Below are positions 48,777-57,065 of a stretch of DNA of 64,000 nucleotides, in pieces. The stretch comes from Kitasatospora arboriphila (GTDB lineage Bacteria > Actinomycetota > Actinomycetes > Mycobacteriales > Mycobacteriaceae), in assembly GCF_000717275.1 (NCBI RefSeq), contig NZ_JNYV01000004.1:372001-436000 (forward strand), in the 5' to 3' direction. A program made the position numbers and the translations under genes. A model generated the notes under the pieces. The model saw only the letters and a program-made list of their open reading frames with translations, searched no databases and was not told the DNA's origin. Positions within the stretch are counted from its first letter, which is position 1, and each line of letters begins with the position of its first letter.

Positions 48777-49801
48777 GGAAGCTCCTTTTCAGCGAGGCGG
48801 CGGTTGTGCAGCTTCTCGATTATGGCGGCAACCCAGGCAGTGTCGCTCAGCACCTGATCGTTGGTAAAGCGGAGCACCATGTACCCGGCGAGCTGAAGAG
48901 TGATGTCGCGACGCCGGTCCTCGGCGTATTTGGTCTTGGTTCGATGGTCGGCGCCGTCGATCTCGACTATCAGCGAAGCTTCATGCCACACGAGGTCAGC
49001 ACGGACATACGGCTTCAGTGCGCCGGTGTCGACAGGTTGATTCCATCGGCGGGCGTGGGCCCATTGTTGTTGGGCTAGAAATACTTCCAGTCGCAATTCG
49101 GCTTGACTGCCGGGATGGGGGCGACCGGACACGGCGGGATATGTGACGGGCGGGAGCGCCCACGGAAACTCCTCGCCGGTTTCGATGGCCAGGAGAGCCG
49201 GCCTTACCGCGATTGCTGGGTACCGGTCGACTCCCGACATTGTCCGACCAAGTAGCCAAACGCCGACGTAACTGCTCATCCAGTCACTTGCTGACGCCAG
49301 GTTTTGTTGCTGCGCGTAGGACAACTCCTCCTCTGCGTACAACGCAAGGACCAGGCGGTCGCGTGCAAAACTGTCAGCTAGCACGCTTACGACGCCGGCC
49401 ATTCGAACGGCTGGCGAATACCGTCGAGCGAAGTCCAGGAGGTCCTCACCGACGTGGTGGGCAACGGCGTTAGTCGTCAGATCGACGAGATACGGCCGGT
49501 AGTGCTGGCTCGCTCGGGAGAGCTCGACCGCCAGGGCTTGCGCGGCAACGCGATCGAGGGTGCCGCCCCCGGGCCACGCCTCGGCACCGGGCAGCCACGC
49601 TGGGTAGAGGGTGTGTGCGGTCGATTCGAGATCGGACAGCACCTCATCAACGATCGCGGAAGCTCCGCCAGCGGGCGACAGGCGGAGTATCAGAACCGCC
49701 GGACCGTCGTCGGGGAGGTCATCAAGTGCAGTGGCCAACGATGGCGGCTCGACGTTGACCAGGCGTGCGATCCCCGACGACGCAACAGTGGACCAATCCA
49801 T
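48773..49801 (-). CDS. DUF559/Vsr-like endonuclease protein
   Basis: 342 residues. The first 230 residues are of unknown fold and have no signal peptide or membrane span. The C-terminal part (about 235-342) reads as a DUF559-type, very-short-patch-repair-like nuclease of the PD-(D/E)XK superfamily. Asp269 in RADLVW, Glu280 and Asp282 in LIVEIDGADH, Lys in RTKTKY and GYMVLRFTNDQV complete the core. It is the first gene of the minus-strand cassette. There is no clear ribosome-binding site before the ATG, so it may be leaderless. A role in cutting foreign DNA with the helicase-like partner is inferred; catalytic residues are seen but activity is not proven. Confidence 0.8.
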   Translation of the reverse strand: MDWSTVASSGIARLVNVEPPSLATALDDLPDDGPAVLILRLSPAGGASAIVDEVLSDLESTAHTLYPAWLPGAEAWPGGGTLDRVAAQALAVELSRASQHYRPYLVDLTTNAVAHHVGEDLLDFARRYSPAVRMAGVVSVLADSFARDRLVLALYAEEELSYAQQQNLASASDWMSSYVGVWLLGRTMSGVDRYPAIAVRPALLAIETGEEFPWALPPVTYPAVSGRPHPGSQAELRLEVFLAQQQWAHARRWNQPVDTGALKPYVRADLVWHEASLIVEIDGADHRTKTKYAEDRRRDITLQLAGYMVLRFTNDQVLSDTAWVAAIIEKLHNRRLAEKELP

Positions 49802-49862
49802 GTGTCAAAACGTATCTGCAGGAGCTCGAATATGCGCCCTGGCGCTCGACTCTGTGCGTCAT

Positions 49863-49904
49863 GCCCGTTGTCGAACAGGGGCGCAGCGCCCAATGCTGGG
49901 CGTG
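49863..49904. repeat. Imperfect direct repeat, right edge of the nuclease/ATPase cassette
   Basis: Copy of the element at 44766-44810, beginning GCCCGTTGTCGAACAGGGGC. It also contains the 6-base stem CGCCCA/TGGGCG (loop GCAT on the minus strand), so it may terminate the peptidase gene that ends at 49905. Confidence 0.6.
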
Positions 49905-50756
49905 TCACTTGCCGCCGATCACCACCGGCAGCAGGTTCCACGGTCGATCGGTGAGCCAGTCGACAACGTTGGACAGCCCTGGTGTCTCGTCGGCATCGAG
50001 GTCCTCGAGAAGCGGATCCCGTGTGGGGTCGTCCTCGGACACACCGGCATTGGGTGAGGGTTCGTCGCACACGATCATCGTGTTGTCGGCTTCGCCCCAT
50101 GCCTCCTCGAACTCGTCGAGCGGGACTTCCATGCGGTCGCCGTCGGGATGCCCTGGGTCGCTGAGGTAGACCACACCTTTGTCGGTGTCGATCTCGCTGA
50201 TCACCACGCAGTGATCGCCCCCCTGGTCGCGACCTCTGGCTTCATCGCGCTCCTCCTGCTCCGGATCCCAGTACTCCCCGGAGTCGACGTACAGCATGAC
50301 GCCGCGCCCTTCCTCCAGAGCCGTCGCGAGGTCGTCCATCGTGCCCGTCTCGACGGTGGCCGGGATCCCGTTCTGTTCGAGTAGGTCCGCCGCAGCGTAG
50401 ATGGGCATGCCGTTCTCGATCTCGCCGTCGAGGAAATAACCGTTGTCCTGAGCCATCTCGACAAAGGCTTCTTCGCTCTGGATGTCTTCGCCGCTGTATT
50501 CCGCAACGATCTGGGCAACACTCGCCGGTACGCAGGTGCCGTTCACGGCTTGCTGGAACCAGTGCTCGGAGTATTCGTCGGCATCGCCGCCGCCAACCCC
50601 GTCAGAGGGTTCCGTGGGCTCATCCGGGGGAGCGGAATCCTGGTCGGGCCACAGTTCGGTCAGTACCGACTCGAGTTCATCCAGCACGCCGGTGTCGTCG
50701 GCCGCCGACGCTGTCGAGCTGTCCTGCGCGCTGAATTCGGCATCGCCCTCACCCAT
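49905..50756 (-). CDS. C39-like papain-fold cysteine peptidase
   Basis: 283 residues. The N-terminus (1-60) is very acidic and disordered. The core has the C39 pattern: catalytic Cys75 in NGTCVPAS, His182 in GGDHCVVIS and Asp200 in LSDPGHPDGD. No signal peptide or membrane span, so it is either cytoplasmic or exported by another route (inference). The ATG is preceded by AAGGGAAC at six bases. The gene is divergent from a small secreted protein 197 bases away, which could be a substrate. Related actinobacterial proteins are of unknown role. Confidence 0.85.
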   Translation of the reverse strand: MGEGDAEFSAQDSSTASAADDTGVLDELESVLTELWPDQDSAPPDEPTEPSDGVGGGDADEYSEHWFQQAVNGTCVPASVAQIVAEYSGEDIQSEEAFVEMAQDNGYFLDGEIENGMPIYAAADLLEQNGIPATVETGTMDDLATALEEGRGVMLYVDSGEYWDPEQEERDEARGRDQGGDHCVVISEIDTDKGVVYLSDPGHPDGDRMEVPLDEFEEAWGEADNTMIVCDEPSPNAGVSEDDPTRDPLLEDLDADETPGLSNVVDWLTDRPWNLLPVVIGGK

Positions 50757-50953
50757 GGCTGTTCCCTTCGATCAGATCCGATGTCGATTGGATCGGCGTC
50801 AGGGCCCGAATGTTCCCGTGACAAGCGAACCCGGAATGTCGGGCGTCCAGGAAGCTCACAGCCAGGTGCCAGAGTTCTACGAGTTCGCGCTTCTACCTTG
50901 TGAGGAGTCGGCCTCGGCAGGACCGGGTCGCGCTTTAAGGAAGGGAGGTCAAC

Positions 50954-51244
50954 ATGCAGGTCAAGAAGGCATTCACGCGGACGGTCGCAACGGGGGCAAT
51001 CGGCCTGGCTTCGCTGGGGGTCGGCGGGGCAGTGGCCGAGGCGACAGCAGCGCCGGCGGCGACATCATCAACAACGACGCAGGAGGGCCCCACCCAGACG
51101 ACCTCATCGTCGCCGGGCGCGGTCAAACGCCCGGATCTCGCGACATTCACCTTTCGCGGACAGGAGGTCACTCCCGCCTACGACCGATACAAGCGTGATT
51201 GGGGCTTCTGGTTCTTCGGCTTCTGGGTCCCGGTTGTTCTGTGA
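50954..51244 (+). CDS. Small secreted protein with an aromatic C-terminal tail
   Basis: 96 residues. AAGGGAGG precedes the ATG. Residues 1-33 look like a signal peptide (KK at the start, hydrophobic core, AEATAAPA end). The middle is a Thr/Ser-rich disordered stretch and the end reads DWGFWFFGFW, then PVVL, an unusual aromatic cluster. Gly-Gly occurs near residue 25 (GVGGAV). No homologous function is recognised. The divergent C39 peptidase makes a processing relationship possible but unproven. Confidence 0.72.
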   Translation: MQVKKAFTRTVATGAIGLASLGVGGAVAEATAAPAATSSTTTQEGPTQTTSSSPGAVKRPDLATFTFRGQEVTPAYDRYKRDWGFWFFGFWVPVVL

Positions 51245-51283
51245 CAACCGCTCGGCAGCCTCGGTCAGCGCGACGAAATAAAT

Positions 51284-51305
51284 CGGACCACGGTCCGGTT
51301 ATGAT
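51284..51305 (+). promoter_or_regulatory. Palindromic operator and -10 region of the monooxygenase operon
   Basis: CGGACC-AC-GGTCCG is a perfect palindrome at 51284-51297, directly followed by TATGAT at 51300-51305, a good -10 box. Binding there would block transcription. The layout is typical of TetR-family operators; no TetR gene is in this window. Confidence 0.65.
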
Positions 51306-51333
51306 GATCGTAGCTTCTACCGAGGAGGTAGCC

Positions 51334-52452
51334 ATGCAGTTCGGAATCTTCACCGTCGGCGATGTCACCGTCGACCCCACCACCGGTGTCGAACCCACCG
51401 AGAACGACCGGATCAAAGCCATGGTCGCGATCGCCAAGAAGGCGGAAGACGTCGGCCTCGACGTTTTCGCCACCGGCGAGCACCACAACAAGCCGTTCGT
51501 GCCATCGTCTCCCACAACGATGCTCGGTTACATCGCAGCCCAGACCAAGACTCTGCAGCTGTCGACGTCGACCACACTGATCACCACGAACGATCCGGTG
51601 AAGATCGCCGAGGACTTCGCGATGTTGCAGCACCTGGCCGACGGTCGTGTCGATCTGATGCTGGGCCGCGGCAACACGGGGCCGGTCTATCCGTGGTTCG
51701 GCAAGGACATCCGTCAGGGCATCCCGCTCGCCATCGAGAACTACCATCTGCTGCACCGACTCTGGACCGAAGACGTGGTGGACTGGCAGGGCAAGTTCCG
51801 TACGCCGCTCACCTCGTTCACCTCCACGCCGCGACCGCTCGACGGCGTCGCGCCATTCGTCTGGCACGGGTCGATCCGTAGCCCGGAGATCGCCGAGCAG
51901 GCCGCCTATTACGGGGACGGCTTCTTCGCCAACCACATCTTCTGGCCCAAGGAGCACTTCCAGCAGCTGATCGGTTTCTACCGCGAGCGCTACGAGCATT
52001 ACGGCCACGGCACCGCGTCCCAGGCCATCGTGGGACTGGGCGGGCAGTTCTTCATCCGCCCGAAGTCGCAGGACGCCGTCAACGAGTTCCGGCCTTATTT
52101 CGACAACGCACCGGTGTACGGACACGGCCCGTCGCTCGAAGAGTTCACCGCAGACACACCGCTGACCGTCGGCAGCCCCGCGGAGTTCGTGGACAAGACA
52201 CTCGGTTTCCGCGAGCACTTCGGCGACTACCAACGTCAGCTGTTCCTGGTCGACCATGCCGGGCTGCCACTGAAAACCGTTCTCGAACAACTAGATCAAC
52301 TCGGTGAGGTACTGCCGCAATTGCGGGCGGGATTCGCCGAAGGGCGCCCCGCGAACGTTCCGGACGCCCCCACCCACGCATCGCTGATGGCCGCACGAAG
52401 CGCTGCGGTCACCGAGGAGGACACAGTCGAGGCGGAGGCGATCAGCCGATGA
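51334..52452 (+). CDS. LLM-class FMN-dependent monooxygenase (CE1758-like)
   Basis: 372 residues, luciferase-like TIM-barrel oxidoreductase. Features: FGIFTVGDV at the start, FATGEHHNKPFVPSS near residue 47, LMLGRGNTGP and FVWHGSIRSPE. It should use reduced FMN, O2 and an organic substrate. GAGGAGG precedes the ATG at a proper distance; the frame is open further upstream but has no better start. It overlaps the following FMN reductase gene by 4 bases (ATGA), so the pair forms a two-component monooxygenase, as in Corynebacterium CE1758/CE1759. The substrate is unknown. Regulation by the upstream palindrome is likely. Confidence 0.9.
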   Translation: MQFGIFTVGDVTVDPTTGVEPTENDRIKAMVAIAKKAEDVGLDVFATGEHHNKPFVPSSPTTMLGYIAAQTKTLQLSTSTTLITTNDPVKIAEDFAMLQHLADGRVDLMLGRGNTGPVYPWFGKDIRQGIPLAIENYHLLHRLWTEDVVDWQGKFRTPLTSFTSTPRPLDGVAPFVWHGSIRSPEIAEQAAYYGDGFFANHIFWPKEHFQQLIGFYRERYEHYGHGTASQAIVGLGGQFFIRPKSQDAVNEFRPYFDNAPVYGHGPSLEEFTADTPLTVGSPAEFVDKTLGFREHFGDYQRQLFLVDHAGLPLKTVLEQLDQLGEVLPQLRAGFAEGRPANVPDAPTHASLMAARSAAVTEEDTVEAEAISR

Positions 52453-53075
52453 ATCCGACTCGTGTGGTGGTCGTCAGTGCCGGGGCCGGTGAACCGTCGT
52501 CGACTCGGCTACTCGCCGACAGGCTCTCTGCTGCGGTTAAGGCGCAACATGATTCGGTTGTCGTCGAGACGGTCGATCTGCGGGAGATCGCGGTGGACGT
52601 CGCCCGGAGCATGATCGCGGGGTTCCCGGTGGGTGCTGCGGATCCCGCGGTGAAGGCTGTTGTCGAAGCCGACGCGGTCATCGCGGCGACGCCGGTGTTC
52701 AACGCCTCCTACAGCGGATTGTTCAAGTCGTTTTTCGACATCATCGGCAAGGACAGTTTTGCGGGTAAGCCGGTGCTGATCGCTGCCACCGGTGGTAGCC
52801 CGCGCCACTCGATGGTACTCGATCATGCTGTGCGACCGATGTTCTCGTATCTGCGCGCTGTGGTGGTCCCGACCGGTGTGTACGCCGCGTCCGAGGATTG
52901 GGCGGGTACCTCCGGGGACACCGCCACGCTTGCCGACCGCGTGGATCGTGCCGCCGGAGAGCTGGTGGCGCTGTTGGGCGGCACCCGTACGACGGCATCG
53001 CCGGTTGACGATGACGAAGCCGGGATCGCCAACTTCGCTCGGCTGCTGGGGGAGTCCTTCCACCAACCCAACTGA
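52449..53075 (+). CDS. FMN reductase (NADPH-dependent, CE1759-like)
   Basis: 208 residues, flavodoxin-like fold. GAGEPSSTRLLAD is the phosphate/FMN-binding loop near residue 11, TPVFNASYSGLFKSFFD is the second flavin loop near 81, and GGSPRH follows. The reductase supplies reduced FMN to the monooxygenase encoded immediately upstream, with which it shares a 4-base overlap. Both are cytoplasmic. A strong terminator follows. Confidence 0.9.
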   Translation: MNPTRVVVVSAGAGEPSSTRLLADRLSAAVKAQHDSVVVETVDLREIAVDVARSMIAGFPVGAADPAVKAVVEADAVIAATPVFNASYSGLFKSFFDIIGKDSFAGKPVLIAATGGSPRHSMVLDHAVRPMFSYLRAVVVPTGVYAASEDWAGTSGDTATLADRVDRAAGELVALLGGTRTTASPVDDDEAGIANFARLLGESFHQPN

Positions 53076-53112
53076 TCGCGCGATCGGCCACGGACACATT
53101 TCCCTGGCATCA

Positions 53113-53144
53113 GCGCCCCCGGCACCACTGCCGGGGGCGCTTTC
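53113..53144 (+). terminator. Rho-independent terminator after the FMN reductase gene
   Basis: Perfect 11-base stem GCGCCCCCGGC / GCCGGGGGCGC with a 6-base loop and a following TTTC. Confidence 0.9.
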
Positions 53145-53260
53145 GCGTCGGCGAATGGTGGACAAGCGCCGAAACTTGGGATCGGTAGCCGCTCGGCCGG
53201 GCTTTAGTTATCCCATGCCGGAGCCACACCGAAGGCGCCGCACAACGAAAGGGAAGACCA

Positions 53261-53770
53261 ATGAAACGAGTCCTCACAGCCACCCTCGGACTGATCGCCA
53301 GCGCAACCCTGCTGATGGCCTGCTCGGACGACAGCAGCAGCAACGCAGACAGCAGCCCCGCGGCCAACCCGGTCGCGACCAGCCAGTCGAACGGAACAGA
53401 GGTTTCCACCGGCGGCGACACCGAGGTCAAGGTGGAGGGCAAGGATCTCGCCGGCGTGGACCTCAACTCTGTGGGCTGCGTGAAGCAGGGCGGCAAGATC
53501 AACGTCGGCAGCGGCTCCACCGGTGGCCAGCAGGGCCTCGGAATCGTGATGACGGATGAGGCCACCCCGAAGGTCGAGTCGCTGGGACTGGTGGTCGACG
53601 GCAACGCACTGGCCGTGACCAACGGGATGGGGATGTCGGTCGGTTCGGCGAAGGTCTCGGTAGACGGTGACACCTACACCATCACCGGTGAGGCCGAAGG
53701 CGCTGACATGAAGAACCCGACGGCCGGAATGATCAAGAAGGAGTTCAGCATCAAGCTGAGCTGCAACTGA
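53261..53770 (+). CDS. LpqH-like (19 kDa antigen family) lipoprotein
   Basis: 169 residues. Lipoprotein signal peptide with lipobox LMAC (Cys21), followed by a Ser/Asp-rich spacer. The body (about 50-169) resembles the mycobacterial 19 kDa lipoprotein family: VEGKDLAGVD, SVGCVKQGG, and GEAEGADMKN near the end. A second pair of Cys residues could form a disulfide. It is anchored in the cell envelope and is probably an abundant surface lipoprotein. AAGGGAAG precedes the ATG. It has its own terminator and appears monocistronic. Confidence 0.85.
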   Translation: MKRVLTATLGLIASATLLMACSDDSSSNADSSPAANPVATSQSNGTEVSTGGDTEVKVEGKDLAGVDLNSVGCVKQGGKINVGSGSTGGQQGLGIVMTDEATPKVESLGLVVDGNALAVTNGMGMSVGSAKVSVDGDTYTITGEAEGADMKNPTAGMIKKEFSIKLSCN

Positions 53771-53787
53771 TCTGAACCGGTGAGAAT

Positions 53788-53819
53788 GCGGCGGACGTGC
53801 ATCGCACGTCCGCCGCTTT
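53788..53819 (+). terminator. Rho-independent terminator after the lipoprotein gene
   Basis: Perfect 13-base stem GCGGCGGACGTGC / GCACGTCCGCCGC with a 3-base loop, followed by TTTC. Confidence 0.9.
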
Positions 53820-53843
53820 CGTATGTGGTGCCCGTGTATGCAG

Positions 53844-53878
53844 TTGCCCGCTGGTCGGCGATCAATATGATGCAGCCA
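53844..53878 (+). promoter_or_regulatory. Promoter of the helical-repeat/CHAT operon, leaderless start
   Basis: TTGCCC (53844-53849) and TATGAT (53866-53871) spaced by 16 bases, with the ATG at 53878 six bases after the -10 box. Transcription would start at the A of the ATG, giving a leaderless mRNA. This also fixes the gene start. Confidence 0.7.
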
Positions 53879-55683
53879 TGTCGGTGGCCGGTGATCTCGA
53901 GCGTGCGCGCAACCTCGCCTGTGCCGACGACCACGCTGCCGCCCGCGATCTGTTGTTGTCGCTGATCCCGAAGATCGAACAGCTCGACCGAGACGACCTG
54001 ATGCTCGAGGTGTTCGCCCAGCTCGGAGCGATCTATCTGACCCGCGGCGCTCACGACGGGGTCGTGGAGTGTGTCCGCAGGATTCGCGATTGCGTCGGTA
54101 TCTACTCGGAGATACTCGTCGGGAAGATGCCCGACGCCGCGGTGCAGGTGACGATGTCATCCGACGACATCACCCGGATGGTCCGTCGCTACACCGGGCG
54201 CGCGGAGGTCCTCGACATCGGCCTGGCATCAGCGCGCGGTGACCACGACGAAGCGGCGCTGCGGCTGGCGCATCTGGGCAACGCAGTGGGCGAGCCCGAT
54301 TCGGACCCGGACCCCGACCCCGACCACGGGTTTCATGTCGCACACGCACGCATCCTGTGCGCGATCGCGCTCGGTGATGTCGACGAGCACGTTGCTGCCG
54401 CGCCCCTGTGGGAACTCGGTCTCGAAGAGTTGATCATCGTGCGACGAACCGCGTCGGAACCCGGGCCGCCCCCACCGTCCGATGCCTGGAGCCGGCCGGG
54501 CTCGGTAGGTGCCGACCGGCTTGCGGTGGACGCTGGGATCGGCTACGGCAGATTCTGTGTGCAGACCGGACGGCTCGAGGAGGCCGGCTCGCATCTTCGT
54601 CGTGCGGGTGCGCTTGCGTCGCAACGCGGCTGGCCTTTGGCATCGGCGCGCAGCGAACTCGAACGTGCGGCTCTCGCCTGGGCTCGGTCCGACCATGCGG
54701 ACACCGAACGCCTGGCCCAGGCGGCGTACCCGGTGTTGGCCACGTATGCGGTCGCGCATGACGTCTCCAGATGCTGGTTGTACCTGGGGCTCACCCGGAT
54801 GGCCGCGGGCGAACTGCAGGCAGCCGACCACTGCTGGGAACAGGCGCAGCGGCACTGGGACGAACTGGGTATACCCCTTCATCGTCACCGGATTTTGATG
54901 CAGCGCAGTTGGATACCGGTGTTCCGCGGACAATTCGACCGCGCCCGGGAGATGGTCGGGCAGGCCCGGATGCTCTTGGACGCGACCACTCATGCGACCT
55001 GGCTGCACCACGCCCGCCTCGATGACCTGATGGGATCGATATGGCGAGCAGAGGCCCTCTCCGACATGGGTTTCGACGGCATCGGTGATCCTCTCGCCGA
55101 CTGGAATGCAGTGGAGGCGCGGGTTGCCATGTCGGAGGGCATCACCACGGCGGCCGACGGGTCGGTCGGCCATCTCTCGGCCCAGCCCAAATTCGAACAA
55201 GCCGCCGCGCTGAAAATACCCGCGGCGCTTGCGGTCGACAGTGTGCGGCATTCGATGCCCGACGCCGAGGCTCGTTCGCGCTGGGCCCAGTCGGTCTCGG
55301 CCCCGGTGATGGCCGGCGCCTTCGCTGTGGCGTGGGAATGGGACAACACCTCATTGGTCGCCGAGATGATCGAATACGTGAGTGCACGGGGAACATTCGG
55401 CCTCGACCCGAGAGTGTCCGATGCTGTCGGCGGTGAGTGGGCACTGACCGCCACGGGGGCCACACCGTTGCACTCCGTCGCCGGCACCGACGAGAACCGT
55501 GCGGTGGCTGCCGGGGCCACGACCACTGCGGTCACCGGCGGTCTGACCCGGCTGGGTCCGTTGCCCCCGCTGCAAATGGACCGCGGTGCCGGCGCGATCC
55601 TGGCGGAGTATCGACGGCTGGCCGCCGAACGCTACGGACGCACGGTCACGAGCGGCGAGCCGATGTGGCCCACGTGGAGATGA
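53878..55683 (+). CDS. Helical-repeat (TPR-like) protein partner of a CHAT protease
   Basis: 601 residues, all-helical. TPR-like repeats are suggested by recurring segments such as DHAAARDLLLSLI, LEEAGSHLRRAGALA, AQAAYPVLATYAVAHDVSRCWLYLGLT and LQAADHCWEQAQRHWDEL. A short acidic SDPDPDPD insert lies near residue 142. No enzyme motif, signal peptide or membrane span. It is directly coupled (ATGA overlap) to a CHAT-domain gene, and the promoter above suggests leaderless expression. Helical-repeat proteins often sense or bind the CHAT partner and its ligands. Function not recognised; the pairing is the main clue. Confidence 0.75.
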   Translation: MSVAGDLERARNLACADDHAAARDLLLSLIPKIEQLDRDDLMLEVFAQLGAIYLTRGAHDGVVECVRRIRDCVGIYSEILVGKMPDAAVQVTMSSDDITRMVRRYTGRAEVLDIGLASARGDHDEAALRLAHLGNAVGEPDSDPDPDPDHGFHVAHARILCAIALGDVDEHVAAAPLWELGLEELIIVRRTASEPGPPPPSDAWSRPGSVGADRLAVDAGIGYGRFCVQTGRLEEAGSHLRRAGALASQRGWPLASARSELERAALAWARSDHADTERLAQAAYPVLATYAVAHDVSRCWLYLGLTRMAAGELQAADHCWEQAQRHWDELGIPLHRHRILMQRSWIPVFRGQFDRAREMVGQARMLLDATTHATWLHHARLDDLMGSIWRAEALSDMGFDGIGDPLADWNAVEARVAMSEGITTAADGSVGHLSAQPKFEQAAALKIPAALAVDSVRHSMPDAEARSRWAQSVSAPVMAGAFAVAWEWDNTSLVAEMIEYVSARGTFGLDPRVSDAVGGEWALTATGATPLHSVAGTDENRAVAAGATTTAVTGGLTRLGPLPPLQMDRGAGAILAEYRRLAAERYGRTVTSGEPMWPTWR

Positions 55684-57047
55684 CCAGCGCGCCACCAACA
55701 AGATTGGTCCTGCGGTTTGCCGACGTGGGAGTTGCGACATACGCCAGCCTGCGGGTGGTGGGCGAGCCCGCACGCACCGTCACCTGGGTGGTGGAGGAGC
55801 CGTTTGTGTTGGCCGCGATCGAGCAGGTGGCCGATGCACTGCCCTCGCCGCGCGACGGCGAGACGATGGTGGATGCCCTTCGGCGGTCACTCCTGTCGGG
55901 CCCATTTTCCGATCCGTCGACCGAGTTGCGTGCGTCGTACCATCTCGGGCTGCTGTTGCTCTCACAACAGGCATGGTCTCTTTTGCTCGAATGTGTGGCG
56001 GCCGTTCGCCCGGTTCTGCATCTCACTCCCACGGCGCGACTGGCACAGATCCCGTTCGCCCTGCTCGCGTTGCCATCGGTATATCCCACCGCCGACCAGT
56101 TGGTGCGTGCCAAGGCCGGGGCTGTGTTGGCCACCGGGGAGGTACTCGCGCGACTGCCCTGGAAGGCAGACGATCTCACCGCGTACACCGAGGGTTATCG
56201 GTTGATGGAACTGGTGGATCTCGTGATGTCGCCCCCGGCGAACATCGTCAACGCCCCGAGACGCCCGGCGCGCTGGGAGGAGCGCCGCACCTCACCCCCG
56301 GTTCTCATCCTCGATCCCCGCGTGCCCGGGCAGACACCTTCCTCGCCTCTGGGCTCGGTGTTGGGCAGACCGTCGCCGGACAGCCTGGTGTCAGAACACT
56401 TCGCCGGCGCACTGGCGCGCCATACCGTGTACCCGCCGGTATCGGACACGGTGGAGTTGTTCAGGCGCCGCGACACGGACCGGAACTGGTTGTCGGTTGT
56501 GTTGCAGGACAGGCCGAGCAGGATGCTGTTCGTCGGTCATGCCAGTGCGGCCTCGAGCGATGTGGGCTACGCCGAGCGGTCGGCGTTGCACCTGTCGTGT
56601 ACAGCTCTGCACCCCGGACTGGCGGATCCGGTGAACAGCCATCGACCGTGGACGGCCGCCGACCTCCTCGCCGATACCGGGCGCTGGCCGATGCCTCCGC
56701 GAGTGGCCTTGGTGGCGTGCGCATCGGGCACCGATCACCGTTTCGACGAGCCGAACGGTTTGGTCGCGGCCATGATCCTGGCCGGATCGGAGCTGGTGAC
56801 GGCGACGTTGTGGTCGTTGCCGACAACGGCCGGATATCGAAGCCTCGCCGACGGCGATACCGACATCGATCCCATGGGGGAGTTGATCGCAGCTGTGGAC
56901 AGCGCCCACGAGAGCGATGACCCGGTGGTGGTACTCGGGCGGTGGCAGCGTGCGCAGATGAGACGCTGGCGATCGGGGGATGTCACTGCGCACCCGGTGT
57001 TCTGGGCATCCCTGGTCACCTTCGCAGTGCCCGATCACCGAGCGTGA
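55680..57047 (+). CDS. CHAT-domain (caspase-like) protease
   Basis: 455 residues. The C-terminal CHAT domain has the catalytic dyad His287 in MLFVGHASA and Cys347 in VALVACASG, with the downstream ASEL-like DGDT region. The N-terminal half is an alpha-beta region without recognisable domains and contains the segment IPFALLALPS, which resembles the beginning of CHAT structural elements. Such caspase-HetF-associated proteases act in signalling and in defence or cell-death systems in bacteria. ATG overlaps the upstream helical-repeat gene by 4 bases. The substrate and trigger are unknown. Confidence 0.85.
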   Translation: MTSAPPTRLVLRFADVGVATYASLRVVGEPARTVTWVVEEPFVLAAIEQVADALPSPRDGETMVDALRRSLLSGPFSDPSTELRASYHLGLLLLSQQAWSLLLECVAAVRPVLHLTPTARLAQIPFALLALPSVYPTADQLVRAKAGAVLATGEVLARLPWKADDLTAYTEGYRLMELVDLVMSPPANIVNAPRRPARWEERRTSPPVLILDPRVPGQTPSSPLGSVLGRPSPDSLVSEHFAGALARHTVYPPVSDTVELFRRRDTDRNWLSVVLQDRPSRMLFVGHASAASSDVGYAERSALHLSCTALHPGLADPVNSHRPWTAADLLADTGRWPMPPRVALVACASGTDHRFDEPNGLVAAMILAGSELVTATLWSLPTTAGYRSLADGDTDIDPMGELIAAVDSAHESDDPVVVLGRWQRAQMRRWRSGDVTAHPVFWASLVTFAVPDHRA

Positions 57048-57065
57048 GGTAGGCGCTGCGCCGGC

